From Chitinophaga pinensis (GTDB taxonomy: Bacteria > Bacteroidota > Bacteroidia > Flavobacteriales_D > Crocinitomicaceae), in the NCBI GenBank assembly GCA_945902745.1, contig CAMDNE010000009.1, forward strand, positions 51,118 to 115,117: DNA of 64,000 nucleotides, in the 5' to 3' direction. Shown here piece by piece: positions 1-8,379 of the stretch (positions are counted from its first letter, which is position 1; each line of letters begins with the position of its first letter). The notes under the pieces are model-generated. The model worked only from the letters and a program-made list of their open reading frames with translations, was not told the origin of the DNA and searched no databases. Both the position numbers and the translations under genes were made by a program.

Positions 1-678
1 GTGATATGGAGGACAAGCTGATGTCCCTAAGTCCATAATTTTCTCTTTGACAAATTCTTCCAACGACTTATCATTCAGCATGGATTTTGTCTTCTGATAT
101 AAGAACGTTTTATTGGCAGAACCACCACCTTTTGCTAGAAAAAGAAACTCGTAATAATTTCCTTTTTTCGAATAAATGTCAATTTGTGCTGGAAGGTTTG
201 AACCAGAGTTCTTCTCATCAAACATGCTTAAAGCTACAACTTGAGAGAAACGCAAATTTTCTTCTTGATAGGTATTGAAAATTCCTTTTGATAAATATTC
301 TGCGTCATCAACACCAGTATAAACGTCCTCTCCTTTTTTCGCCATCACGATAGCCGTGCCGGTATCTTGACAAGAAGGTAATTGTCCAACAGCCGCTACT
401 ACGGCATTTTGCAATAAATTATGCGCTACAAATCGATCGTTATCTGTTGCTTCCGGATCTTTTAAAATATTAGTTAACATCTGAAGATGTGTTTTTCTCA
501 AAAAGAAAGAAACATCTTTCATTGCTTCTTGCGCTACAACTTCTAATGCTTTTGGGTCAATATTTAGTATTTCTCGATTTCCAACTTTTACTACTTCAAC
601 ATAATCAGATGAAATCTTGCGGTAATCCGTTTTGTCTTGTTTGATCGGATATGGATCTTGGTAAAAAAATTCTGCCAT
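1..678 (-). CDS. Class I fumarate hydratase, N-terminal part (truncated by window edge)
   Basis: The reading frame is open from an ATG at 678 leftward to the window edge, giving 226 residues of N-terminal sequence. It starts [16 protein letters not shown] and contains [12 protein letters not shown], the conserved cysteine region of the iron-sulfur hydro-lyase alpha domain. Class I fumarases are [4Fe-4S] enzymes of about 535 residues that interconvert fumarate and malate in the TCA cycle. The missing 3' part should carry the beta domain. A perfect TAnnTTTG promoter box lies 22 nt upstream. The gene is divergent from ileS. Family assignment is firm. The exact substrate (fumarate rather than tartrate) is inferred from the family. 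Confidence 0.85.
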   Translation of the reverse strand, partial: MAEFFYQDPYPIKQDKTDYRKISSDYVEVVKVGNREILNIDPKALEVVAQEAMKDVSFFLRKTHLQMLTNILKDPEATDNDRFVAHNLLQNAVVAAVGQLPSCQDTGTAIVMAKKGEDVYTGVDDAEYLSKGIFNTYQEENLRFSQVVALSMFDEKNSGSNLPAQIDIYSKKGNYYEFLFLAKGGGSANKTFLYQKTKSMLNDKSLEEFVKEKIMDLGTSACPPYH

Positions 679-700
679 GATGGTTTGATTGATTCAAAAA

Positions 701-708
701 CAAAGGTA
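701..708 (-). promoter_or_regulatory. Bacteroidota minus-7 promoter box for the fumarase gene
   Basis: On the minus strand this reads TACCTTTG, a perfect match to the Bacteroidota minus-7 consensus TAnnTTTG. It lies 22 nt before the fumarase ATG. I did not find a convincing minus-33 TTTG at the usual spacing. Confidence 0.6.
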
Positions 709-796
709 ATAATATTGAATTTCAAATGACATTTATATAATACTTATATAAGAAATTATTGGACATCTTGGACTTTCGTCTTTCATCCAAATTTAC

Positions 797-804
797 TATC
801 TTCG
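797..804 (+). promoter_or_regulatory. Probable minus-7 promoter box for ileS
   Basis: The sequence TATCTTCG matches TAnnTTTG with one mismatch and lies 23 nt before the ATG at 828. A TTTC at 774-777 lies about 19 nt upstream and could serve as the minus-33 element. The box falls inside the longer reading frame that would begin at a TTG at 759, which argues for the ATG at 828. Confidence 0.4.
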
Positions 805-827
805 CACATTCATATTTTCAAGGTACA

Positions 828-3800
828 ATGACGAAGAATTATCCAGAATACAAAGGGTTGAATTTGCCAAACGTGGCGAAAACAGTGTTAGAAAAATGGC
901 AGAACGAGAAAGTTTTCGAGCAATCTATTGCTACACGCGAAGGTCAAACGCCTTTTATTTTCTTTGAAGGGCCACCATCAGCGAATGGTTTACCTGGTAT
1001 TCACCACGTTATGGGACGCGCTATCAAAGATATTTTTTGTCGCTACAAAACATTAAAAGGTTTTCAAGTTAAACGAAAAGCTGGTTGGGATACACACGGT
1101 TTGCCTGTTGAATTAGGGGTTGAAAAGGAACTTGGAATCACAAAAGAAGATATTGGAACAAAAATTTCTGTTGAAGATTACAACAAAGCGTGTAAAGAAG
1201 CAGTAATGCGTTACACAGATATTTGGAATGACCTTACATTGAAAATGGGATATTGGGTGGATATGGAAGATCCATACATCACCTATGAACCAAAATACAT
1301 GGAATCAGTTTGGTGGTTATTGGGTCAATTGTACGAGAAAAATCTCATGTATAAAGGATACACAATTCAACCATATTCGCCAAAAGCTGGAACAGGTTTG
1401 TCATCACACGAATTGAATCAACCGGGTTGTTATAGAGATGTAACTGACACGACAGTTGTTGCGCAGTTTAAAATTGTTGATGGCGAAAAATTACCGTTTG
1501 CCAAAAATGTAGGGTCAGGTCGTGACCTGACCCTGCATTTTTTGGCATGGACAACCACACCTTGGACTTTGTCTTCTAATACCGCATTGTGCGTTGGACC
1601 AAAAATAGAATACGTTTTAGTTCAATCATTTAATCAATATACGTTTGAACCAATCAATGTAATTCTTGCAAAGAATCTTGTTGGATATCAGTTTGCAAAA
1701 GGATTTCAAAACGTTGAAACCGCAAGTGAATTAACAAGTTTTAATTCTGGAGATAAAACTATCCCATATTTCATAGCTGGAGAATGTTTAGGAAAAGACT
1801 TGATCGGAATCTCTTACGAGCAACTATTGCCATTTGCTTTACCTGCGGAAAATCCTGAAAATGCCTTTAAAGTAATTGGAGGTGATTTTGTAACAACGGA
1901 GGATGGAACAGGAATCGTACACATTGCCCCAACGTTTGGTGCTGATGATGCACGTGTTGCTAAAGATGCCGGAGTACCAGGATTATTAGTGATTGACGAT
2001 AAAGGAAATTTGGTTCCGCTTGTTGATCTTCAAGGGAAATTCAGACCAGAAATGGGAGATTATGCCGGAATGTATGTCAAAAATGAATATTATGACGACG
2101 GTCAAGCACCAGAAAGATCAGCAGATGTTCAAATTGCAATTCAATTAAAAACAGAAAACAAAGCCTTTAAGGTTGAGAAATATGTCCACAGTTATCCACA
2201 TTGTTGGAGAACGGACAAACCAGTATTGTATTATCCGTTGGATTCTTGGTTCATCAAAGTAACTGATGTCAAAGAACGCATGATGCAATTGAACAATACT
2301 ATCAATTGGAAACCTGAATCAACTGGTTCTGGACGATTCGGTAAATGGTTGGAAAATGTAAATGATTGGAACCTTTCTCGTTCACGTTATTGGGGAATCC
2401 CAATTCCAATTTGGTCGACAGAAGAGGGTGATGAACGTATTTGTATTTCATCTGCTGGTCAACTAAAAAATGAATGTGATAAAGCAATTTCTGCAGGTTT
2501 AATGACTTTAAATCCTTTAGCGGATTTTGATGCAACGGATATGTCCAAAGAGAATTATGCAAAAATTGATTTGCATAAAAACTATGTGGATCAAATTGTT
2601 TTGGTTTCTCCAACAGGAAAACCGATGAAGCGTGAAGCAGATTTGATTGATGTTTGGTTTGATTCGGGCGCAATGCCTTATGCACAGTGGCATTATCCAT
2701 TTGAAAACAAAGCATTAATTGATAATCACGAAGGTTATCCTGGTGACTTCATTGCCGAAGGGGTAGATCAAACAAGAGGTTGGTTCTATACATTGCATGC
2801 AATTGCGACGATGGTTTTTGATTCTGTGGCATATAAAAATGTTGTTTCTAACGGTTTGGTTTTAGATAAAAATGGTCAGAAAATGTCTAAACGTTTGGGC
2901 AATGCAATTGATCCATTTTCAACCTTAGAAACGTATGGCGCTGATGCTGCTCGTTGGTATATGATTACCAATGCCCAACCTTGGGATAATTTAAAATTTG
3001 ATTTAGAAGGAATAACGGAAGTTCAACGTAAATTCTTCGGAACATTATATAATACGTATTCGTTCTTCACTTTGTACGCAAATATTGATGGATTTGATTA
3101 TTCTGCTCAAGATATTCCGTTAAACGAGCGGCCAGAAATTGACCGTTGGGTACTTTCCAAATTACATTCTTTAATTCAAGAAGTTGATGGATCTTTCGAT
3201 GAATACGAGCCGACTAAAGCGGGTCGATTAATTCAAGATTTTGTAAGTGATCAGTTATCCAATTGGTATGTGAGATTGTGTCGTCGTCGTTTCTGGAAAA
3301 GTGACGATTCAAAAGATAAATTGTCGGCCTATCAAACGTTGTATACGTGTTTAGAAACGGTTTCAATTTTGGGATCTCCAATTGCACCTTTCTTTATGGA
3401 TCAATTATTTTCGGATTTGAATTCTGTGAGTAAAAGATTCGCCGTTTCATCTGTGCATTTAGTTGATTTCCCAAAAGTGAATAAAGCATTTATCAATGAG
3501 GAGTTAGAAGCTCAAATGGAGATTGCACAGCGAACTTCATCATTGGTTTTGGGACTACGAAAGAAAGAAAAAATCAGAGTAAGACAGCCTTTGCAAAAAA
3601 TAATGGTTCCTACTTTGAATAAAGCGTTTTCAGATAACATCATGCACGTTAAAGAATTGATCTTATCAGAAGTGAATGTCAAGGAATTGGAATTATTGAG
3701 CGAAGACAACAGTGTTTTAGTGAAAAGTATTAAAGCAAATTTCAAAACAATAGGACCGAAATATGGCAAGCAAATGAAATCAATTGCGGCTATGGTTGGT

Positions 3801-4244
3801 CAAATGACAAGCGAAGATATTTCAAAAGTGGAAGAGAATAACGGTTGGAAAGGAGAAATTGACGGAGAAGTTATTGCGTTGGATTTAGCTGATTTCGAAA
3901 TTGCAGCACAAGATATTCCAGGATGGCTAGTTGCTACAGAAGGTGGTTTAACTGTCGCGTTGGATATTACAATTTCTGAGCAATTAAAAGCGGAAGGAAT
4001 TGCACGTGAATTAATTAATAGGGTTCAAAATTTAAGAAAAGATTCAGGTTTAGATGTAACAGATCGTATTGTGTTAACTGTTGATACAACTGAATTTATT
4101 CAGCATGCGATTCAAGCAAATCATGAATATGTGTGCAATGAAGTTTTGGCGAATGAAATACTTTTTGCAAATCTTGGAACGGATGCTTTATTAACTGATT
4201 TAGAGTTAGAAGGTGATTCTAAAATTGGAATTGTGAAACAATAG
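828..4244 (+). CDS. ileS: Isoleucine--tRNA ligase
   Basis: Cytoplasmic class I aminoacyl-tRNA synthetase that charges tRNA-Ile. It has 1138 residues from the ATG at 828; a TTG at 759 in the same frame is rejected because the promoter box lies between. The HIGH-like signature is in PPSANGLPGIHH (residues 49-60), CP1 editing-domain motifs such as WTTTPWTL follow, the KMSKR loop is at residues 685-689, and an anticodon-binding domain follows. The GIHH variant and the length fit the clade-2 IleRS usual in Bacteroidota. Odd feature: residues about 224-240, just before WTTTPWTL, are encoded by a 49-bp palindrome, which looks like an in-frame insertion. The frame stays open, so the enzyme is probably functional. 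Confidence 0.95.
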   Translation: MTKNYPEYKGLNLPNVAKTVLEKWQNEKVFEQSIATREGQTPFIFFEGPPSANGLPGIHHVMGRAIKDIFCRYKTLKGFQVKRKAGWDTHGLPVELGVEKELGITKEDIGTKISVEDYNKACKEAVMRYTDIWNDLTLKMGYWVDMEDPYITYEPKYMESVWWLLGQLYEKNLMYKGYTIQPYSPKAGTGLSSHELNQPGCYRDVTDTTVVAQFKIVDGEKLPFAKNVGSGRDLTLHFLAWTTTPWTLSSNTALCVGPKIEYVLVQSFNQYTFEPINVILAKNLVGYQFAKGFQNVETASELTSFNSGDKTIPYFIAGECLGKDLIGISYEQLLPFALPAENPENAFKVIGGDFVTTEDGTGIVHIAPTFGADDARVAKDAGVPGLLVIDDKGNLVPLVDLQGKFRPEMGDYAGMYVKNEYYDDGQAPERSADVQIAIQLKTENKAFKVEKYVHSYPHCWRTDKPVLYYPLDSWFIKVTDVKERMMQLNNTINWKPESTGSGRFGKWLENVNDWNLSRSRYWGIPIPIWSTEEGDERICISSAGQLKNECDKAISAGLMTLNPLADFDATDMSKENYAKIDLHKNYVDQIVLVSPTGKPMKREADLIDVWFDSGAMPYAQWHYPFENKALIDNHEGYPGDFIAEGVDQTRGWFYTLHAIATMVFDSVAYKNVVSNGLVLDKNGQKMSKRLGNAIDPFSTLETYGADAARWYMITNAQPWDNLKFDLEGITEVQRKFFGTLYNTYSFFTLYANIDGFDYSAQDIPLNERPEIDRWVLSKLHSLIQEVDGSFDEYEPTKAGRLIQDFVSDQLSNWYVRLCRRRFWKSDDSKDKLSAYQTLYTCLETVSILGSPIAPFFMDQLFSDLNSVSKRFAVSSVHLVDFPKVNKAFINEELEAQMEIAQRTSSLVLGLRKKEKIRVRQPLQKIMVPTLNKAFSDNIMHVKELILSEVNVKELELLSEDNSVLVKSIKANFKTIGPKYGKQMKSIAAMVGQMTSEDISKVEENNGWKGEIDGEVIALDLADFEIAAQDIPGWLVATEGGLTVALDITISEQLKAEGIARELINRVQNLRKDSGLDVTDRIVLTVDTTEFIQHAIQANHEYVCNEVLANEILFANLGTDALLTDLELEGDSKIGIVKQ
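1499..1547. repeat. Palindromic element embedded in ileS
   Basis: The core is a perfect 11-bp inverted repeat, AGGGTCAGGTC at 1511-1521 and its complement at 1524-1534, around a 2-nt loop (GT). Outside a G-T wobble at 1510/1535, pairing continues through 1503-1509 with 1536-1542. After one bulged T it resumes from 1502/1544 out to 1499/1547. The stem is therefore about 20 bp, far above background for this low-GC genome. It encodes roughly AKNVGSGRDLTLHFLA in frame within the ileS editing domain. Confidence 0.8.
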
Positions 4245-4260
4245 AGATTGGGAGATTTTT

Positions 4261-4356
4261 GAAACACATAGGCACATAGGTCACATAGTTGTTTGGTCCA
4301 AATGCTTCATAGTATTAGTGCAAATTTTGAAACACATAGGCACATAGGTCACATAG
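4261..4356. repeat. Pair of 28-bp repeats, left boundary of the GxxExxY island
   Basis: Two identical 28-bp copies at 4261-4288 and 4329-4356, 68 bp apart, begin GAAACACATAGG and end GTCACATAG. Read on the other strand they match 26 of 28 positions of the sequence at 5279-5306 on the far side of the GxxExxY gene, so they form inverted repeats around that gene. Confidence 0.85.
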
Positions 4357-4405
4357 ATGTTATACTTACATTTATGTTCTGATTGAAAAATATTTTTTAC
4401 CCAGG

Positions 4406-4697
4406 TAATCCTATGTTTTCTATGTTTCTATGTGGTTAATATTTTCTTTTGCCCCAAAGTACTTAGAGAATACTATATGTTATAATCATCTAAAATTTCC
4501 AACTAGTTAATCCTATGTTTTCTATGTTCCTATGTGGTTAATATTTTCTTTTGCCCCAAAGCACTTAGAGAATACTATATGTTTCAATCATCTAAAATTT
4601 CCACCTTGTTAATCCTATGTTTTCTATGTTTCTATGTGGTTAATATTTTCTTTTGCCCCAAAGCACTTAGATAATAATATATTTTTCAATCATCTAA
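4406..4697. repeat. 102-bp tandem repeat, three copies, overlapping the 3' end of the GxxExxY gene
   Basis: Three near-identical units start at 4406, 4508 and 4610, a period of exactly 102 bp. Each holds a block with CCTATGTTTTCTATG and CTATGTGGTTAA, then CTTTTGCCCCAAAG, then on the minus strand a version of GAAATTTTAGATGATTGA. That last motif is at 4482-4499 and 4584-4601. In the third unit the same register (4686-4703) is the real 3' end of the GxxExxY reading frame, including its stop codon. The array therefore repeats the gene's terminal codons plus its downstream flank. Confidence 0.85.
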
Positions 4698-5102
4698 TTC
4701 ATTGAAAAGATGATTAACAAAAGTCTTTTGTCCATCCTTAAAAATATTTGTGCAATTGAAATTTATTAATATTCCTTTTGGGATTTCTAGCAATTTCATA
4801 TATGTTAGAAGTTGTGCTTCATGTATCGGATGAATTTTCTCAACTGATTTGAGTTCAATAACTATTCTATTTTCAATAAGTAAATCACACTTTAAATCTG
4901 TATTTAGTGTTTCACCTTTATAACAAACAGGAACATTGAATTCTGATTCAAACATGATTTTTCGCAGTTCTAATTCGTGTTTAAGACATTTGTGATAAAC
5001 GCTTTCAAGTAAGCCAGGACCCAAAGATTTATGCACATCCATCGATGCTCCTAAAATTTGATAAGTTAATTCATTAATATCTGTTTTTGTATAAAACACC
5101 AT
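4686..5102 (-). CDS. GxxExxY family protein (PDDEXK nuclease-like)
   Basis: A 138-residue protein. The family's name motif is visible as GLLESVY (residues 30-36) after MDVHKSLGPG. A PDDEXK-like core follows: D73, then E83-L-K85 in VIELKSVE, then Q97 and Y101 in HEAQLLTYMKL. GxxExxY proteins (PDDEXK_3 type) are short, common in environmental Bacteroidota, and of unproven function; a nuclease activity is inferred from the fold only. The gene stands alone between ileS and polA, pointing the opposite way to both. Tandem arrays press against it on both sides and inverted repeats flank it. Its final codons are part of the 102-bp repeat unit. It may be the cargo or the enzyme of a small mobile element. 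Confidence 0.85.
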   Translation of the reverse strand: MVFYTKTDINELTYQILGASMDVHKSLGPGLLESVYHKCLKHELELRKIMFESEFNVPVCYKGETLNTDLKCDLLIENRIVIELKSVEKIHPIHEAQLLTYMKLLEIPKGILINFNCTNIFKDGQKTFVNHLFNELDD

Positions 5103-5208
5103 AAATTTCTAATTTACTTGAAGTTAACACAATTATTTTAAAAATGCAATCTCAAAATCTATATTCTCTTTGTTCCTAGGTGTTAAAAAACTATTTAGAC
5201 TTTTCCTT

Positions 5209-5506
5209 TTTTTAAATAACTATGTGTCCCATGTGTCTATAGTGTTTCATTTTATTTCTATTTTTTTTTAAATAACAACTATGTGCCCTATGTTCCTATG
5301 TGTTTCATTTTATTTCTATTGTGTTTTTAAATAACAACTATGTTCTCTTTGTTCCTATGTGTTTCATTTTATTTCTATTTTTTTTTAAATAACAACTATG
5401 TTCTCTTTGTTCCACTTCGATAAACTCAGTGCATCGCTATGTGTTTCATTTTATTTCTATTGTGTTTTTAAATAACAACTATGTTCTCTTTGTTCCTATG
5501 TGGTTA
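5209..5506. repeat. About 58-bp tandem repeat, five units, upstream of the GxxExxY gene
   Basis: Units are marked by AAATAAC at 5214, 5270, 5329, 5387 and 5470 (spacings 56, 59, 58 and 83). A typical unit reads AAATAACAACTATG, then TTCTCTTTGTTCCTATG, then TGTTTCATTTTATTTC, with a T-rich joint. The 83-bp unit is a normal unit plus a 24-bp insertion. The last unit ends in CTATGTGGTTAA, the same words as in the 102-bp units on the other side. The stretch 5103-5208 holds degenerate pieces of the same words and no gene. Confidence 0.85.
5414..5437. repeat. 24-bp REP-like element inserted in a tandem repeat unit
   Basis: Comparison with the neighbouring unit shows a clean extra 24 bp between GTTCC and TATGTG. 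It begins ACTTCGATAAACTCAG and ends TGCATCGC. The same word occurs with four mismatches at 62431-62453, and its first part belongs to the TTCGACAAGCTCAG family seen elsewhere in the window. Confidence 0.8.
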
Positions 5507-5553
5507 AAAAAAATATCCTAGCTTTAAACTCTCATTACTAATTGTTACAAAAA

Positions 5554-8379
5554 ATGCTTACACCGAACATTGATAAAAAACTTTTTCTTCTTGACGCTTA
5601 TGCACTCATATACCGTGCTTATTTTGCTTTTGCGAAGAATCCTCGTGTAAATTCGAAAGGTCAAAATACTTCTGCGGCATTTGGATTTACGAATGTTTTA
5701 ATCGATGTGATAAAAAATGAAAAACCAACGCATTTAGCCGTTGTTTTTGACCCTCCAGGTGGTTCAACGCATAGAATTGAACAATTTGAAGCCTATAAAG
5801 GGCAACGTGAAGCAATGCCTGAAGATATTCGTTCAATGATTTTACCAATAAAAAAAATTGTTGAAGCATTCAATGTCCCGATGATTGAAATGGCAGGTCA
5901 CGAAGCAGATGACGTGATTGGCGCTATGGCAAAAGTTGCTGAAAAAAGAGGCTATACAACTTATATGATGACGCCAGATAAAGATTACGGTCAACTGGTT
6001 TCAGAAAATATTTTCATGTTCAAACCGGGTAGAGGTGGTAATCCACCTGAAATCATGGGTGTAAAAGAAGTATGTGAGAAATTTGAAATTGAACATCCTT
6101 TGCAAGTAATTGATATTCTTGGTCTTTGGGGTGATGCTTCTGATAATATTCCTGGAATTCCTGGAATTGGCGAGAAAACTGCCAAGTTATTGATTCAGAA
6201 ATATGGTTCTTTAGAAGGAATTATAGAAAATGCACACGAATTAAAAGGAAAACAACAAGAAAACGTTATAAATTTTGCGGAACAAGGACGTGTTTCAAAA
6301 ATGCTTGCCACAATTACGATTGATTTAGAAGTTGAATTCAACGAAGAGCATTTGGTAATGTGTGATGTGGATGTAGAAAAGGTAAAAGACATTTTTACAG
6401 AATTAGAATTTAGAAATTTAGCGAGAAGGGTTATTGGGGAGGATATTGAATTAACATCAACGCCTTCTGCAAGCAATGAAAATAATTCCAACGGTTCAAA
6501 TCAATTGGATTTATTTGGAATGCAAAGTTTAATTGTAGAACAGAATCCAACTGAAACAGCTGATTATAAAACGATCGCAACTGAAAAACCTTCTTATCAC
6601 TTAATAACAAAGGCTGACGAAAGAAAGGAATTGTTAGAAATTTTAATGAACCAAAAACAAGTGTGTTTCGATACTGAAACGACTGATTTGGATGCATTAC
6701 ATGCTGATTTAGTGGGAATGTCTTTTTCATATAAAGAACGAGAAGCATTTTACGTTGCAATTCCAGCTGATTTTGAACAAGCAAAAGCGATTGTAGAGGA
6801 ATTCAATCCATTTTTCACTTCAGCAACGATTGAAAAAATTGCACACAATATTAAATACGATTTAAAAGTCTTGAATCGTTATGGAATTCAAGTTGCAAGC
6901 CCAACGTTCGATACAATGATTGCGCATTATTTGATTAATCCGGAGTCGAAGCAAAGTATGGATTTCTTGGCAGAATTTTACCTAAAATACAAGCCAGTTT
7001 CCATTGAAGCTTTAATTGGTAAAAAAGGAAAATCGCAAGGAAACATGCGTGATTTGAAACCAGAAGAAATTTCAGATTATGCTTGTGAAGATGCGGATAT
7101 TACCTTTCAATTAAAGCAATTATTCGAACCTGAAATTCAAAAGGAGCACTTGAAAGAGTTGTTTTATGGTATGGAAATGCCATTGGTTGAAGTGTTAAAA
7201 GCAATTGAGCAAGAAGGAATTGCAATTGATGTCCAAGGATTAAAAGAATATTCAAAGCAATTAGAAATTACATTGCTCGATTTAGAAACGAAGATAAAAG
7301 AAGAAGCAGGAGTGCCATTTAATTTGGATTCTCCAAAACAATTGGGCGAGGTGCTTTTTGACCATTTGAAAATTTCTGCAAAAGCTAAAAAGACTAAAAC
7401 GGGTCAATATGCAACAGGTGAAGACATTCTTCAAAAGCATGAGAAAGACCATCCAATTATCCCAATGATTTTGGAATACCGTCAATTGAGAAAATTGAAA
7501 AGCACGTATGTGGATCCTTTGCCGCTGTTAACAGACAAAGTTGATGGTAGAATTCATACGAATTTCATGCAAACTGTTACATCAACTGGTCGTTTGAGTT
7601 CAAACAATCCCAACCTTCAAAACATTCCTATTCGAACAGAAAAAGGAAGAGAAATACGTAAAGCATTTATTGCTCGCAGTGAAGATTTTATTTTGATGGC
7701 GGCAGATTATTCTCAAATTGAATTGCGTATAATTGCTGCTTTGAGTGGGGATAAAAATATGATTGAAGCGTTCAAAAGTGGTCAGGATATTCACATTGCA
7801 ACAGCATCAAAAGTATTTCATGTTCCCATTGATGAGGTTACGCGTGAACAACGAAGCGCAGCAAAGGCTGTTAATTTTGGAATAATATATGGCCAATCAG
7901 CCTTTGGATTATCTCAAAATTTGAATATTTCTAGAACAGAAGCAAAATCAATTATTGATAGCTATTTCGAGCAATATTCTACGATTAAAACATACATGGA
8001 CAGCACAATCGCATTGGCTAGAGAAAAAGGGTATGTTGAAACAATCATGCAACGCAGACGTTATTTGTCAGATATTAATTCCGCCAATGCAGTGGTTCGT
8101 GGATTTGCAGAACGAAATGCTATCAATGCACCGATACAAGGTTCAGCTGCTGATGTCATTAAAATGGCAATGATTTCTGTTTATAATGCGATGAAAAAGC
8201 AAAACGTAAAATCTAAAATGATTTTACAAGTGCATGATGAATTGGTCTTTGATGTTGAAAAATCTGAAATTGAGTTGATGAAAAAACTCATCAAAGAAGC
8301 AATGGAATCTGCTGTTGATTTGGTTGTTCCGATGGAAGTTGAAGTTGGGATGGGAGAGAATTGGTTAGACGCGCACTAA
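5554..8379 (+). CDS. polA: DNA polymerase I
   Basis: Replication and repair polymerase of 941 residues. The N-terminal 5'-3' exonuclease (flap) domain spans about residues 1-290, beginning KKLFLLDAYALIYRAYFAF and containing GHEADDVIGA. A 3'-5' proofreading domain with an intact FDTETTDL motif (first Asp at 373) follows. The polymerase domain has motif A DYSQIELR (D718), motif B RSAAKAVNFGIIYGQS and motif C VHDELVFDV (H894). Proofreading residues look intact, unlike Taq. The start is placed at the ATG at 5554; an in-frame TTG lies 12 nt upstream. The stop overlaps the convergent helicase gene by 4 bp. Confidence 0.95.
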   Translation: MLTPNIDKKLFLLDAYALIYRAYFAFAKNPRVNSKGQNTSAAFGFTNVLIDVIKNEKPTHLAVVFDPPGGSTHRIEQFEAYKGQREAMPEDIRSMILPIKKIVEAFNVPMIEMAGHEADDVIGAMAKVAEKRGYTTYMMTPDKDYGQLVSENIFMFKPGRGGNPPEIMGVKEVCEKFEIEHPLQVIDILGLWGDASDNIPGIPGIGEKTAKLLIQKYGSLEGIIENAHELKGKQQENVINFAEQGRVSKMLATITIDLEVEFNEEHLVMCDVDVEKVKDIFTELEFRNLARRVIGEDIELTSTPSASNENNSNGSNQLDLFGMQSLIVEQNPTETADYKTIATEKPSYHLITKADERKELLEILMNQKQVCFDTETTDLDALHADLVGMSFSYKEREAFYVAIPADFEQAKAIVEEFNPFFTSATIEKIAHNIKYDLKVLNRYGIQVASPTFDTMIAHYLINPESKQSMDFLAEFYLKYKPVSIEALIGKKGKSQGNMRDLKPEEISDYACEDADITFQLKQLFEPEIQKEHLKELFYGMEMPLVEVLKAIEQEGIAIDVQGLKEYSKQLEITLLDLETKIKEEAGVPFNLDSPKQLGEVLFDHLKISAKAKKTKTGQYATGEDILQKHEKDHPIIPMILEYRQLRKLKSTYVDPLPLLTDKVDGRIHTNFMQTVTSTGRLSSNNPNLQNIPIRTEKGREIRKAFIARSEDFILMAADYSQIELRIIAALSGDKNMIEAFKSGQDIHIATASKVFHVPIDEVTREQRSAAKAVNFGIIYGQSAFGLSQNLNISRTEAKSIIDSYFEQYSTIKTYMDSTIALAREKGYVETIMQRRRYLSDINSANAVVRGFAERNAINAPIQGSAADVIKMAMISVYNAMKKQNVKSKMILQVHDELVFDVEKSEIELMKKLIKEAMESAVDLVVPMEVEVGMGENWLDAH

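Noticed and set aside
759..827. N-terminal extension of IleRS from a TTG
   Set aside because: A promoter-like box lies inside it, the residues do not resemble IleRS, and an ATG follows at 828.
2302..2715. 137-residue frame antisense to ileS
   Set aside because: A shadow of the strongly conserved IleRS sequence; no independent coding features.
5209..5506. Possible CRISPR array upstream of a nuclease-like gene
   Set aside because: Whole units repeat without variable spacers, and the only irregular piece is a known dispersed element.
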